In this document: piece after piece, positions 26,013 through 37,479 of the stretch
Layout: every line of letters starts with the position of its first letter
Position numbering within the stretch: position 1 is the stretch's first letter
From: Auriscalpium vulgare
Lineage: Eukaryota > Basidiomycota > Agaricomycetes > Russulales > Auriscalpiaceae
Length of the DNA stretch: 64,000 nt
Assembly (NCBI GenBank): GCA_019915015.1
Contig: JAHBBC010000002.1
Span: 1-64,000 of the forward strand
Direction: 5' to 3'
Program-made: the position numbers and the translations under genes
The notes under the pieces: generated by a model
Told to the model about the DNA's origin: nothing
Databases searched by the model: none
Seen by the model: only the letters and a program-made list of their open reading frames with translations

Positions 26013-26444
26013 GACGGAGGGGATGTAATGAAAGCCTCCGTGTGACAGAAGGTCGTCGAAGATGAGCAAGTGGTGGAAGTGGGTGCTCAGAGACAAGCCG
26101 AGAGAGAGGGTCGCGTCCTGCCAGCCAGCGGCTGAGCGCGCTCGGAAATTACCGAGTGACGCGTATGCTCGTGTTTGGTCGCCATCCATGGCAATCGCCC
26201 ATTTGTTACGGTCACGGACAGTCACGGTAACGCTTTGCGTGGCTCTTTTCCAGTGCAGACGAGCGGGCTGCGAGTAGCACAGCGGTCAGCTCAAGGTCAG
26301 CGTGCCGAGACCACTGCGCGGACGTCCCAGCCGATATCTTGTCCTCGAATAATCACGCGGTTTATCTGCCCCTGCCAGTTGTGCAATCAAGATGGCGTTC
26401 CGTCGCCAAGACCACCTCTCCATACTCGAGAGTACGACTGCACT
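26013..26444. other. Shared divergent promoter, POL3 and SET-domain gene
   Basis: 432 bp between the two start codons, with no coding sequence supported. An ACGCGT hexamer, the core of the fungal MluI cell-cycle box, is at 26159-26164, 147 bp upstream of the POL3 start. The same hexamer also occurs by chance in several unrelated places in this GC-rich window, so its meaning is uncertain. Confidence 0.4.
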
Positions 26445-27212
26445 ATGAACATTCCGACACCAGAAGTCTACGTTCCGTCACATCCTGGCCTCTTCGTTGT
26501 GGAATTCAAGCCAGGAGAATACTCCTCAAGTCTGATCGCGCTGAAGGTGATTTGATTTCGACGCAGTACTGTATGTGCCATCAGTCGGTGACGGTACTGT
26601 AGGATATTCTCCCTGGCGCCGAGGTACCCCTGCGCGGATTAACACCTTCGCCCAAGAAATACTCGACCCTCCAGTACGGGCCTGGCCCTGATGATCACGT
26701 CGAGCTCAATTCTGATCTATTGTTTGGTGAGTGCTGTTGCCAACTGCCATGCGGGATACGTACACTCAATGCGCGTCGGAACAGTCAATCACTCTTGCGA
26801 GCCCAATGTCGCGTTTGATCTGTCGTCGTCGGATCGGTCCCAGTGGAACCTCCGTGCTCTGAAGATCATTCGTGCGGGCGAGCCTTGTGAGCTTTCAATA
26901 CTCCAAAAGAGCGCGAATACTAAGCTGTGGTCTGTCAGTGACATTCTTCTACCCCAGTACTGAGTGGCAAATGGACCAACCGTTCGAATGTCGTTGTGGT
27001 GCACCGGTGCGTTCCAACAGTGTTTCATGATACCGGCGTATTCAGCACATCCTCGCCAGTCGTGCATTGGGAAGATCAGCGGGGCTGTTGCCCTATCCAA
27101 AGACACGTTACTGCAGCGCCATTTTATCAGCCCGTGGGTTTTGACTAAGGTTGCGGAGCGTGATCGGAACAAGACGCAGACCGAGTTTCTACTGAATACT
27201 AGTACCGAGTAA
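26445..27212 (+). CDS. Small SET/post-SET domain protein
   Basis: Five exons, 26445-26546, 26603-26726, 26785-26886, 26939-27006 and 27060-27212, give 182 residues. The SET core signature NHSCEPN lies near residue 77, followed by WNLRALKIIRAGEPLTFFYP and STEWQMDQPFECRCGAPSC, a post-SET-like Cys cluster. These are features of SET proteins that transfer methyl groups to lysine. The protein is short: only the C-terminal half of a normal SET fold is clear, and the N-terminal half (EVYVPSHPGLFVVEFKPGEY) is compact. Small fungal SET proteins of this size exist, so it is probably complete. Substrate unknown. Confidence 0.8.
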
Positions 27213-27423
27213 TTGTCGTCGCACAGGAATGCAGTCGATTTACATGTCCCGATCTTGAGATGCATAGCAGCGGGCCGGTCCTGCGGCATGCGCGCCTGAG
27301 AGTCAGACGCCTTCAATGGTCTAGTTTTGTCGTTAGCCGTGCACTGACAGGCAACGTGCCACGTTCGTCTCCTTGTCTTTCACCACCATTGCCCCCATCG
27401 ACATCCCCAAAGCGCCTGCAATC

Positions 27424-28474
27424 ATGGTTTCCGCAGAGTTCGCATCGCGTCCCCTTGGCACGAAGCTCGTGCTCTTCGACGTCGACGGGACGCTCACCCT
27501 CGCGCGCCAAGTAAGCACACCACGGAAACGCACGTTCGCCACGCATTGCTCAGATGCCCAGTAGTTGGTGTCGCCCGAGATGGCGGCCCTCCTCCGCGAG
27601 CTGCGCGCGAAGCTCGCGATTGGCTTCGTCGGCGGGTCTGACCTCGTCAAGATCACCGAGCAGCTGCAGGCCCCGGGCACGAACGGTACGTGCTTGGTTA
27701 TACTACATGGGATGCTTTGTCTGACGATGGCCGGGATGGTGGATGTGTGCAGTGTTGGACGACTTCGACTTCGCGTTCGCCGAGAATGGGTTGACGGCGT
27801 TCAAGGCCGGGAAGCCCATCGAGTCGCAATCCTTCATCAAGTTTGTGGGCGAGGAGCGGTACAAGAAGCTCGTCAACTTCATTTTGCACTACATCGCGGA
27901 CATAGACATTCCAATCAAACGGTACGCCTGCCTCCTGTCCCCTCTTTCCCTCCTACAACCCTCGACGCACACGCAGAGGAACGTTCGTCGAGTTCCGTAA
28001 CGGGATGATCAATGTGAGCCCCATTGGTCGCAATGCGACCATCCAGGAGCGCCTCGACTTCCAGGCGTACGACAAGGTGAGGCTCCAGTTCCGCATGCAT
28101 GCGCGGAACTGCTCATCATATTCCCCAGATCCACGGCATCCGTGCCGCGTTCGTTAAAGTCCTGCAAGAGAAGTTCGCGGACTACGGGCTCACGTATTCG
28201 ATCGGCGGGCAGATCTCGTTTGACGTGTTCCCGCACGGGTGGGACAAGACTTTCGCGCTGCGGCACGTCGAGGCGGAGGGGTTCGAGGAGATTCACTTTT
28301 TCGGTGACAAGACTTATCAGGTGGGGCCCGAAGTCATAGTCCCCCTCTCGAGTGCTCACGGCTTAGCAGGGTGGCAATGACTGGGAGATCTTTAGCGATC
28401 CCCGAACCATTGGACATTCAGTGTCTAACCCGGACGACACGTACCGTCAACTGAAAGCCTTATTCTTCCAGTAA
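27424..28474 (+). CDS. SEC53: Phosphomannomutase
   Basis: Cytosolic enzyme converting mannose-6-phosphate to mannose-1-phosphate, feeding GDP-mannose for N-glycosylation, O-mannosylation and GPI anchors. Six exons, 27424-27510, 27565-27685, 27753-27921, 27977-28076, 28129-28320 and 28370-28474, give 257 residues, the usual size. The HAD-type nucleophile motif DVDGT is at residues 19-23. [62 protein letters not shown] and FFGDKT are all present and typical of the family. The product ends [10 protein letters not shown]. No disabling change. Confidence 0.97.
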
Positions 28475-28594
28475 AATTTGTATCACTTTGGGATCAGGTA
28501 GACAATTGGCCAATAGAAGACTAATCCATGTGGGCGATTGTCCGGATGTACGCATACCCTCGTGCGCGCTCCTTGATATGCAAGAGTAGCGGTA

Positions 28595-30814
28595 TTAGCG
28601 ACCGAGCGCTTTCAGACGCGCCTCAGCAGCCCTAGCCCTGCGCTCCCGCTCGACCTTCGCCCGCATCTCCGGCGTCAAGCCTGCAATCGCGTCCGCTGCA
28701 CCTGCGCTCCCGCCTAGCTTCCTCGGAGCGCCCGGCACATCCTCCACCGCCTTCACTTTCGCCTTCACCACGGGCTCATCGACGGGGCTCTCCCGCCCAC
28801 CGCCCTTCTCGCGCTCCTTTGCTTCGCGCTCGCGCACCTTCTCCTTCAGGCCCTTCCGGCGCACCTTCTTGCGCTCCTCGCGGCCCTCCTCCATCTCTTT
28901 GCTGAGCGCACTCGGCACGCGCGCCGCCCCGAGCCAGTCCCAGCGCTCAGGATGTGCGCCCGCACTCCGTCGGAAGACGTCACGAATCGTGCGCGAGGCG
29001 GCGAGGTCGTACGCTGTGCGGCGCGCGCCAGGCTGCGCGGGGGCCGGCCGCGAGTCGTCCTCGCCGTCTGAGTGGGAGGTGTCGAGCGTTGTGGCGGTGG
29101 AAGGTACGTCGATGGTCGGGTTCGCGAGTGCGTCGTCAAGCAGCCAGCCTGTGACTTCCTCTTGGCCGAGGCGCGCGGCGAGCTGAAGGAGCGTCGCGCA
29201 GCGCTCGCCGGTCCATGCGGGGATGGGCGCGTCGATTCCACCCAGATTTGCGCTCTCGCGCTCCCAAAAGGCTTTCAGCGCGTCGAGGCGGCCGCGGGTC
29301 ACCATGTCCAGGAGGCGCGTCCATTTGTCTCGAACGGCTTCCTCTTCTTTGGAGAGTTTCGGGGCCTTTTCTTTCTCGATGGGTGGAGGCTCGGAGGTGG
29401 GCTGCGGTTTCGGTTTCGGCTTCGGGAGTGAGGCGAGGTAGTCTTCATCTTGTGCGCGGAGGGCGTCTTCGGTGAGATGTGACATTTTGACTTTTGTGAG
29501 TTCGAGGAGGCATCTGGAGAGCTCTGATTGTGTCTATAAATGACATGTTATGGCTAAGCCAGAAAAGCACATGGACAAAGCCTACCGGTCGTCGAGTGGG
29601 GAAAGGAAATGTGCGCAGTCTCGGGTCCCCTGATGACCGATTAACAGATGAAGCACGCGAATGCGCAAAAGCCGCGGACCTTTCGCAATCACAGCCTCAT
29701 CGTAGTCGAGAAATATTCGTCGATTCGACACGCTGGCGCGTATCCAAATTCTCTCACATTGGTTTATCTCTTCTGCCCACTCTGTGAGTAGGTTTCGTAT
29801 GTCCTGGAGCCATGTTAAGAAATTTTGGAAGCAGTAATGAGTGGCTGATGACGCACATCACGAAGCGCCTGCTCGCCGTAGCGTCGTAGTTGCGCACCGG
29901 CGCTCTTCGCCGGGCCCTTCGCGTTGTCATTGACAGACTGCGAGCCACCCTGCTTGCGACGCGCTGCACAAAGCATGAGACTCGCACCCATTTGAGTGAA
30001 CGATCAAACAGTACGAACTGGTATAGCGGTGGAACGTCTTGTGCAGAAGCACTTCGGTATCTGGTTTGGGTTTCTTGGGTTTCTTCTTCTTGCCTGGCTG
30101 CGGCTCCTCCTCTTCGGCGTCTGGCTGGCTCACGCGGGCCACCAGGCCAGCGAAGTGCCCGCCGGCAGTCATGAACATCGCCCACTTGCGACCTTCTGTC
30201 CCGTGGTCCTTCTGCATCGCCTTCAAATCCTCAAGGTACGACTCCGGCGACGAGGGGTCCGCGAAGATCGAGCGATACACGCCGATCTGCGTTGCGGGCG
30301 GCGCGTGGAACCATGCGAGCGGCTGTAGAGGAACGCGCGGGCCGGAGGTCGGCGAGGGCGTGCGAGAGGATATCTTGGTCTTGCGGAGGGCGTTCTGAAC
30401 GGCGTCGGAGTCGTCGGAGCCGCCTTCGTCTGAGGAGGATGCACTGCCGGAGAGGGAGTCTTCCAGGCCTGCAGATTGCAATGACGACACGCTTCCAGGT
30501 GCAAAAGTGATGCGGTGCTCACCGTCCACGAGCTTCACAAAGTCTGGCTCAGCGATCGGCTTCCCACCTTTGAGGCGCAATTTCACGTTGTAGCGATGCC
30601 AGTCCGAGCGGAAGTGCGCGCGCTGCTCGTCTACGTCGAGGAACGCGACGCCGAGGCAGATGTTGCACGCCCTCGCTCCGGAAGACATGACTTGTGCTAC
30701 TGGAGGTTCGGAGGCATCGGAGGAGGTGAGACTCTGGCTAATCAGGCTTCGCGGGGTAAGGGTGGCAACCAGGTCTGGCGAGAGGGAGAAGACATTAGAT
30801 GGAAAGGTGGACAT
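28595..30814 (-). CDS. VMS1: Vms1/ANKZF1 peptidyl-tRNA endonuclease-release factor
   Basis: Acts in ribosome-associated quality control, freeing the stalled nascent chain on the 60S subunit and working with Cdc48. The N-terminal part from ATG 30814 has a C2H2 finger (ACNICLGVAFLDVDEQRAHF, then SDWHRYNVKLR). Next is the release-factor-like VLRF1 domain, with WAMFMTAGGHFAGLVARV, HKTFHRYT, and RRKQGGSQS, whose glutamine matches the catalytic GxxQ-type loop. Then come DIRNLLTEWAEEINQCERIW, the exon junction ELSRCLLELTK, a Pro/Lys linker, ankyrin-like repeats (TLLQLAARLGQEEVTGWLL) and a highly charged coiled C-terminus. Introns lie at about 30522-30469, near 29980, near 29830, near 29690 and near 29570. 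The stop is at 28597-28595. The two long reading blocks (30.8-29.9 and 29.5-28.6 kb) are one gene, not two; the short exons between them carry conserved VLRF1 sequence. Confidence 0.9.
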
Positions 30815-31394
30815 CTTGACGCGTGAAATGGGATGTTGTTGGATACAGGGTAGATGGAGATACAGTCGATGTTCCAGCTATAAGCTACAGTGAGTATAAG
30901 GATACGAGTCATGCACAGCACAGGATCTTGCGCTGCCGGTCGAAGACGCGTAATCACAGGAGTCAAAAATAATTAAAATGATCAGCGAGAGGTAAATGTA
31001 CTCACCAGGCCTTATGAGGATGGTGGGGAGCGACAAGAGCGCCTGGGCGTGAAGGAATTGTGGTCAAGACTCAAGACTCAAATTCAATGCGTCTAGGTGA
31101 TATCACCCTAACCCCACACTGGGGTCTGCACTCGTCGGGTTCGGGGCGCCGATTCGAACTTGGTCTTGAACGCCTCGAGCGAATTTTGTCGACTGTCTGT
31201 GGGTTCATCAAGCCTAGGACTCTTTCTTTCCGGAAGTATTTACATTGCTTGCTGATTGCCTCCGTCGCTCAGCCTTACTGAAGGGTCGCTATTATCGCTG
31301 AGACTAGGGTGAGCACGCGTTTACCTAAGGCGCGTCTACCTTCGACTGAACTTCCAGACACTCAGCAGTGCTTGCAGACACCCGATCGCCCACC
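30815..31394. other. Divergent promoter region, VMS1 and ARP9-like gene
   Basis: 580 bp with no supported coding sequence. AT-rich patches occur around 30840-31000. Confidence 0.45.
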
Positions 31395-33142
31395 ATGACC
31401 ACTTTCCGCGACTCCAGTATTGTGATCATTGAAACGAGCCGCACTGTTGTTCGCGCCGGACTTGGCCTGTATGAGCTTCTCCGAACCCCCACCATCGTTC
31501 GTCCTCCGCACCCTTTCGTGCCTATGCCCTCCCACACCGCACACTTACTCACGCAGAGCTCAGGATATTCCTGCACGCGTGGGAATCCGCGCTTCACTCG
31601 CTCCCGACTCGAGTGTCAGCCAAACGCCAATTAACGGGAGGCCAGCATACCGTCTCGGTGACTCGTTGGATGTCGGTGGAGGGCCGTCTGCATCGACGAG
31701 TCGTGCACCCTCCGCAATGCCTCCGTCAAACTTGGGAGTGAGGGTAACGGACTATCTTGTTGGGCCACAGTTGGATGAAGCGTTAGCGGCGGGGCAGGAT
31801 ATCGTTGTGTCCTGGCCATTTGCTGATGGTCAAATACGCGACTGGACACAGGCTGAGGCTCTTTGGTATGGTGTCTCAGACTCGTTACATACGGGCTACT
31901 GATTTGAGGACAGGAAATACGCGCTTTTGACCGGCCTGGGCATCCGCCGCGTGCAAAACGAGTCCCCCGTCCTCCTCTCGATCTTCGCGGGCCTCTCGCG
32001 TGAGGGCTACGAGCGCATATCTCAAGTGTTCTTCGAACGATTCAACGTCGCTGCGTTCAGCATGCTTGACCGCGCGATGGCGCAGCTCTACGCCGCGAAT
32101 GCGCTCAGCGGCGTTGTCGTCGACATTGGCACCTCGCGCACGGACGTCACGCCCGTCTACGACGGCTTCCCCGTCCACCTCGCGCGCACGAGCGTGAGGC
32201 TCGGGACCGACGCGTGCGAGGCGTTCCTCGCACACGTGCTGCGCACCAACACGTCCATCGAGCTGACGGACGCGGCTGACCTGCGCGCGCTCGCGCAGCA
32301 TACGTGGCGCGCGGGGCTCGTGCGCGTACCGACAGAGGGCGAGGCCGCGCGCGATGCGGAGGACGAGGGCGTGACGGACATTGCGGCTGTGCTCGTCGCA
32401 GGGAAGGAGAAGGCGGTCATCGAGAGCGGCATGAAGAAGCGCGCTAATGCGAAGGCGAGCGCGGCGGAGCTGGCGCGCGCGAAGGAGATCGAGGCGCTGG
32501 ACCTGGTGACGACGGAGTTCAGGGGCGTGGAGGTGACGCTAGGGAAGGAGCGCCATCGCTTCTGCGAGCCGCTGTTTGACCCGGGAGTGATGGCTAGCGT
32601 GGAGGGTTGGGTGGAGGAGACCTTGGGGGATGAGGAGGCCACGTTGGATATGCCGCTGCAGACGGCAGTGGGGCATGCGGTCGGTTTGACGGAGGCGGAG
32701 CAGAGGCAGTATATCTGGAACGGGCTTTTTGTTACTGGCGACGTCGCCAGCTATGTGAAAGGCAGGTTTCCTTCAGTTGCGCTCACGTTAGCATCGCTAA
32801 TCTTCAGTGCATTTGATAGGCATCACGGCTGGGCTCCACAGCTACCTATTACCGTATGTGCTGAGCAACCCGGACCAGCATAACGAGGTGCAAGCACGAC
32901 AAATCCGCACAGTCAAAGTGCCGGACTACTTTGCAGAGTTCCGAGAGAAAGGGGATGGTCTGGCAGCATTCCTCGGGACGAGCATCGTTGCCAAAGTAAG
33001 TCCCAGTCTTGGTGTTCGAACCTTGGCTTATTGTGTGGCTTTAAAGATTACTTTCCACGACGGGAAGAACTTCACGACGAAGGCGGACTACGCAGAGCGC
33101 GGTCCCAAAGCCGTGCTCGAGATGTCCCCTTCGCTTTTCTGA
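31395..33142 (+). CDS. ARP9: Actin-related protein, Arp9-like
   Basis: Nuclear actin-fold protein; Arp9 is a subunit of SWI/SNF and RSC chromatin remodellers. Exons 31395-31468, 31557-31865, 31914-32761, 32820-32995 and 33047-33142 give 500 residues. Actin-fold landmarks: a short N-terminal strand ending VRAGLGL, DWTQAEALWKYALLTGLGIR, LLSIFAGLSREGYERISQVF, the second phosphate-loop-like VVVDIGTSRTDVTPVYDG, and YVKGITAGLHSYLLPYVLSN with KGDGLAAFLGTSIVAK near the C-terminus. A charged insert of about 100 residues (AELARAKEIEAL region) interrupts the actin core, as in remodeller Arps. The third intron uses a GC donor. The choice of Arp9 over another divergent Arp is by resemblance of these blocks and is less certain than the actin-fold assignment. 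Confidence 0.8.
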
Positions 33143-33696
33143 CCTCCTTATTACTGTGCTTCCTCAATATCGACTTGCTGTTGTACACGCTCGAGTGCAT
33201 ACGCAGGTGGACATCGTGGAGTGTGAGGTAAGGCACCGTCCGGCGTCGTTGAGACATCTTGCCTCAGCCTGCGCGTGCGTGATGTCCAGTCATGCCTTGG
33301 AACTCTCAATTCTGGCAGAAGTGAAATACTACTGTACCGGCCTGCTTCCCTGGCGTCTAGCAATTCAGAAACCTGTCGAGAATGATACGAGAAGCCCGAT
33401 TTTAATCGGTGAATGGATATCTGCGTGTTCGCACTCCCTCATCGCTAGAGGTAACACCTTCTAGTAACACCTTCTAGGCCAATATTGGTACCGCACAGCT
33501 GAGCTCTGCTGCATCTGAAGCAAGCATGGACGAAATGTTGAAATTGTGACGGGGTACTTGGTGTACAGCGATTCTTGATATAATTGACTGACAATCCTGC
33601 GGCCTTAGATCCAGCCTGATCGACGCAGATGTCATAAAGCCTAAATCATGATGCGGGGCTATATAGCATACAAACGAAACAAGGACACAAAGTCTT
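33143..33696. other. Intergenic region between convergent genes
   Basis: 3' ends of the ARP9-like and eL30 genes. A short direct repeat gtaacaccttctag occurs twice around 33450-33477. No gene seen. Confidence 0.45.
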
Positions 33697-34182
33697 TTAT
33701 GCAGCTTGCGCTCCCGCCACGGCGAGGAGATCGCTGTCACCGGGGTCGGAGATGGTCATCACACTGCATATCGGTGCCAATGAGTTTTGGGTGCAACGCA
33801 ATAAAAGCTGAGGACGCACCCAACGCGGAAGAGCTTTCCCGCAGCCGTGCCCAGCGCAACGTTTGTGCCGGAAAAGTGGTGCACGGTCGTCTTGGACAGC
33901 ATGGCATAGTACTCGATTTCTGACTTGCGCAGCGGGGGGCAGTTCCGGCGATCAGGATGAGCTTGGCTGCAGCACATCGCGGAACGTCAGCAAGGGACCT
34001 TCTCAGCCTCCCGGCTCCAGCCCCCGGAGAAGCAGAGCGAAAAACGAACCTTTGCCATTGCGCATTTGCTTGAGCGCGGACTTGTACCCGAGGGTGTACT
34101 TGCCCGACTTGACAACGAGCGCGAGGCGAGCCGCGATGGACTCGGTTGACTTGGCGGCTTTGGACTTTTTGGTGGGGGCCAT
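33697..34182 (-). pseudogene. RPL30: 60S ribosomal protein eL30, with apparent 1-nt deletion
   Basis: Small ribosomal protein of the large subunit. Exons 34182-34050, 33966-33820 and 33763-33697. Exon 1 gives [20 protein letters not shown] and [14 protein letters not shown]; exon 2 opens in the spliced frame with AKLILIA and then must shift to read [18 protein letters not shown]; exon 3 gives [17 protein letters not shown]. Around 33945-33950 the minus strand reads gccggaactgc where the family needs one more base between the Gly and Asn codons. With that base the frame is complete at about 115 residues, normal for eL30, and every other feature (splice sites, stop) is intact. Because the protein is essential and everything else is preserved, a base-calling or consensus error is at least as likely as a dead copy. 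The type is given as pseudogene only because the frame as written is broken. Confidence 0.85.
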
Positions 34183-34887
34183 CGCGTCGCTGGGTGGATG
34201 GTGGGTGAAGGACGAGGTCTTGAGGGAACGGATGGACAGAACGCGCGGCAAGCGCGCGGTGGCTTGTTGGGGGACGAGATAGAGTTTCGGACGATGCCGT
34301 ATATCTAGCTAGCTGTAAGCGCTTTGAGGCTCCGATGACCCCAAATGCGTCTCCGTCAGACTACAATTTTAGTACAATCCACTAGACTCATAACCAGTCT
34401 CGGGAGGAACCGTCAGACGACAATTTGAACACCCTCCCTTGACCCCACCCATCTCGTTGTCGCCGGATAGATGGTCGCCGGTCCGATAGCCCACTAGTCA
34501 CCGTCTCTCAACCCCCAAGCTGCTTCCGTTCATGCAGCATCGAAGTGCGCTAAAAATCTTTCACTTCTGTGTCTTCCTGAGAGGCCAGCGACTCCCCATG
34601 CAGCTGACGGCGTCAAGGTAGTCAGCGGAGCGGTAAGAGCATAGCTGTGCGCATTGGATGTCTCTTTGTGGGTATCAATTCGCGGTGCTGATAGATATGT
34701 GATTAGGATCTTCTGTTCGAAAGGCACTGGCGTCTGTAGAGGACAGCTATGTGGACATCTGTCAAGCAGATGCGTAGAACCTCATACATTAATGCGATGC
34801 AACCCTGTGCATTCGTGGCATACATGAGAAGAGCGTGACGCCCACTCGAGCAGACATGCCCCTTCCACCGACATCCAACACCGACCC
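34183..34887. other. Intergenic region upstream of the long family A gene
   Basis: No gene seen. The part from about 34690 onward is duplicated, in diverged form, at 37480-37765, so it includes the promoter region of the gene starting at 34888. Confidence 0.5.
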
Positions 34888-37426
34888 ATGAGCCCGCACG
34901 ATATTTACAAAGACCAGCTCGCCACGCTGGGCTATGGACAAGCGATTTGGGAGCCTAGGCCAACCGATGGGACGCCAGTGGCCATCGGGGACGTGGGATA
35001 CATGCTATTCGGCGGCTTCCACCGCTTGTTCAACATCCACCAATCCGCCGAGGTCCAGAATAACGATGTGCCAGAATACTTCGAACAACTGTCAATTGAC
35101 CCAGGACGTGTGTTTGATCGCGAGCTGAAGGCTGGCGCATACTGCTCACGGTCGGTGCATGTGCACGCAGTTTCCGCACGTGCAAGGTCCGTACATGCCA
35201 ATTATCTCACCAAAGGTCCGTATGCTGACTGAGCGCCACAGCCCAGTGTCACTGGCAGGCGGCGAGGTTTCCTTCTCAACCTCGCGGCAGCTCGGCGCGA
35301 TATTAGCGCTGCCCCAATCCGCCCGCCGCCGCGACACACTGATGCACCGCGCATACACAGCCTATATCCGGGAGCACTGCGACCGATGGCTCGCATTCGC
35401 ACATCATAAGTATGTGGACGTCGAACTCGACGACCTTGTGCTCGTCACGGGCTGCGACCTCGCGAAGTCATGGGCCACGGCTGCGTTCATGGGCAACGAG
35501 ACGAACGCGGCTGCATCGTTGACCATCGACGTCGGGAATATCGCGAATGTATCAGCGTCTTTCGGGATGTCCTGGAAGAACGTCCAGAATGTGATTTACA
35601 ACTGGGGCCCCGCGGAGGATCTGTCGACGTCAGGTGTCGATCGGCCGTCTACAAACGCTGAGGTTGGCACCTCAAGTGCAACAGGAGGGTCTCAATTCAG
35701 CCTTACCTCAAGCCAGATTGCGCTGGCGGCGTCGGAAGTGTGGGACCAGTGCATATTTATCCGCGGCTTTCATATGAAGAACAGAATCGGTCCCCTGTTC
35801 CCCAAGAAGCTCGTCGCCTTTGCGAGGTTCAAGGACCTCGAGAAAAGAGGCGACGATGACTCAAGGCCTAAAACACCCAGTGTTGTTCTTGATCCACCAG
35901 AGGCCTCTGACAGTCGAGAAGAGCGAGAATTACGATACCTTGGTGGAGACAAGGTGTGTGCTTGCAGTGCACCGGCTTCTCGGCTCTTTCTTATATTCGA
36001 CTCTACAAGCAGCGGTCGAGCCTTCATGGACCATTGCTTGGTTACATCCTCAAGGCACGTATGGCTCCAATCTGCGCCTTGCCTGGATGGTCAAGGGCTA
36101 ATTGTGCTTCGACAGAATTCAGAAGCCAATCTTGCTATCGTTCATGATGACGATTTACTGCCACTTCTTGCGGTCAGCAGTTTTGCACGGTCTAAATCAG
36201 CAACCGAATTGTTGACATTCTCTGTTTTCGTAGGGAAATCCTGACCCAGACGCAACCAGTGTATCAGTGCGACTGGAATCTTTACGACCTGAAACGATCC
36301 TGTTCGACGGCATTGTGCACGACAATAGGGTTCACGCGATACGCTCTTTGGCGCCGAGAAAATTCTGGCCGGACTCACAAGGTGTCCCAGGGCCTTCATC
36401 GCTGAATCCCCGTGCGTCGTCGTACATGAACAGCCTTGTGGCTAGCCCGTCGCTCTCGACGCCGGGCTTCATCTCGCCATCCGCGCCGGGCTACATGTCG
36501 TCGCCGAGCATTCAGGACTTCACGCCGCTGACGCCCTGCACGCAGCCATCCGTGCTCGACCACTTCTACGCATCGCTCGGCGCGTCGACGCCCGTCTCGC
36601 CGTTCGTGCACGGCAACTCTCACACCAAGCAGGTACGCGCGTGACCCGCCCCTGCCCGATGCATCGCTTACCCCACCCCCTTTTGCAGGTCCCCATCCCG
36701 ACGCTGCGCGTGTCGCCGGAGCACGAGCTGGCCCCACTTACCGCGGGCCGCCGCGGGCCCATGGTCCCACAGACACGGTACAAGCCACACGCGTCGAGCG
36801 ACCAACGGCGCTACATAGAAGAGGTCGCGCTCGACGAGTCGATCCACTTCTTCATGCAGGAGCCCGAGGAGCAGGGCATCTCGCTCGCGGACGCGCTAAA
36901 CGACCGCTTCGCGCGCCTCGCGGGGTGCGACGAGCCGATGTTCATCGACCGCGGGTCCTCTATTTCCGTCCGCATCAACGTACGTGTGTCTCGCTTGCTT
37001 TCGTTCGGGGGCGCGGCTGATGTGTGTGTTGGGTGGTGGTTTAGTGGCCGGGGTACCAGCCGTGGTCGCGCCAGATCCCCACGCGCGACTTCCGCAACCC
37101 GCCGGAGCCTATCACGCGCGCGAAGCTCGCGAAGAACGTCGCCAAGTCGGTGCAGCGTTTCATACAGGTACGTCCCCGCCGCGGGTGCGCTGCGTCACTG
37201 GCTCACATGCATGTGTGCGCAGGAGCACAAGAACCGCGCGATGGAAGAGGAGGGCGAGGAGGAGTGGATGGTTGGCCCACAGAAGATCGAAGTCTTCGAC
37301 CTGGTGCTGATTCGCCTCGACCATGTATCCAAAGGCTCGTGGCAGGCACAGTTCCAGCTTTCCAGGCCCCTCCCGCTTCAAAGTCTCGCCCCGTCGGATC
37401 CTGCGCCTCTTTGGTCCTTCACATAA
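34888..37426 (+). CDS. Long family A protein fused to a second basidiomycete domain
   Basis: Eight exons, 34888-35150, 35242-35953, about 36010-36058, 36123-36172, 36234-36632, 36689-36979, 37045-37167 and 37223-37426, give 696 residues. The N-terminal half resembles a widespread uncharacterised Agaricomycete domain: GDVGYMLFGGFHRLFNIHQ, then GAILALPQSARRRDTL, LVLVTGCDLAKSWATA and QCIFIRGFHMK. A short AIVHDDD-like block sits at the end of that half (ANLAIVHDDDLLPLL). A Ser/Pro-rich linker follows (SPSLSTPGFISPSAPGYMSS). The C-terminal third is family A: MVPQTRYKPH, SISVRIN at the splice, a 123-nt exon from WPGYQPWSRQIPTRDF to NVAKSVQRFIQ, and LIRLDHVSKGSWQAQFQL. Copies 1-3 correspond to this last part alone. 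The junction between exons 3 and 4 was chosen because it restores frame; it is the least certain. Function unknown. Confidence 0.8.
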
Positions 37427-37479
37427 TGTGTAGCCTGGATCCCATCTCCGCAGAGGTATGTGTGTTCTGTGTTAACATC

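Noticed and set aside
26159..26164. ACGCGT (MluI cell-cycle box core) upstream of POL3, and another at 17043-17048 upstream of BRN1
   Set aside because: The same hexamer occurs near unrelated genes here (30819, 31314) and in gene-free GC-rich DNA, so its presence alone is not evidence of cell-cycle control.
36123..36244. Early end of the long family A gene at the stop near 36244, making 34.9-36.2 and 36.3-37.4 kb two genes
   Set aside because: A standard intron (36173-36233) keeps the frame into the next exon, and all eight exons sum to a multiple of three with conserved sequence on both sides.
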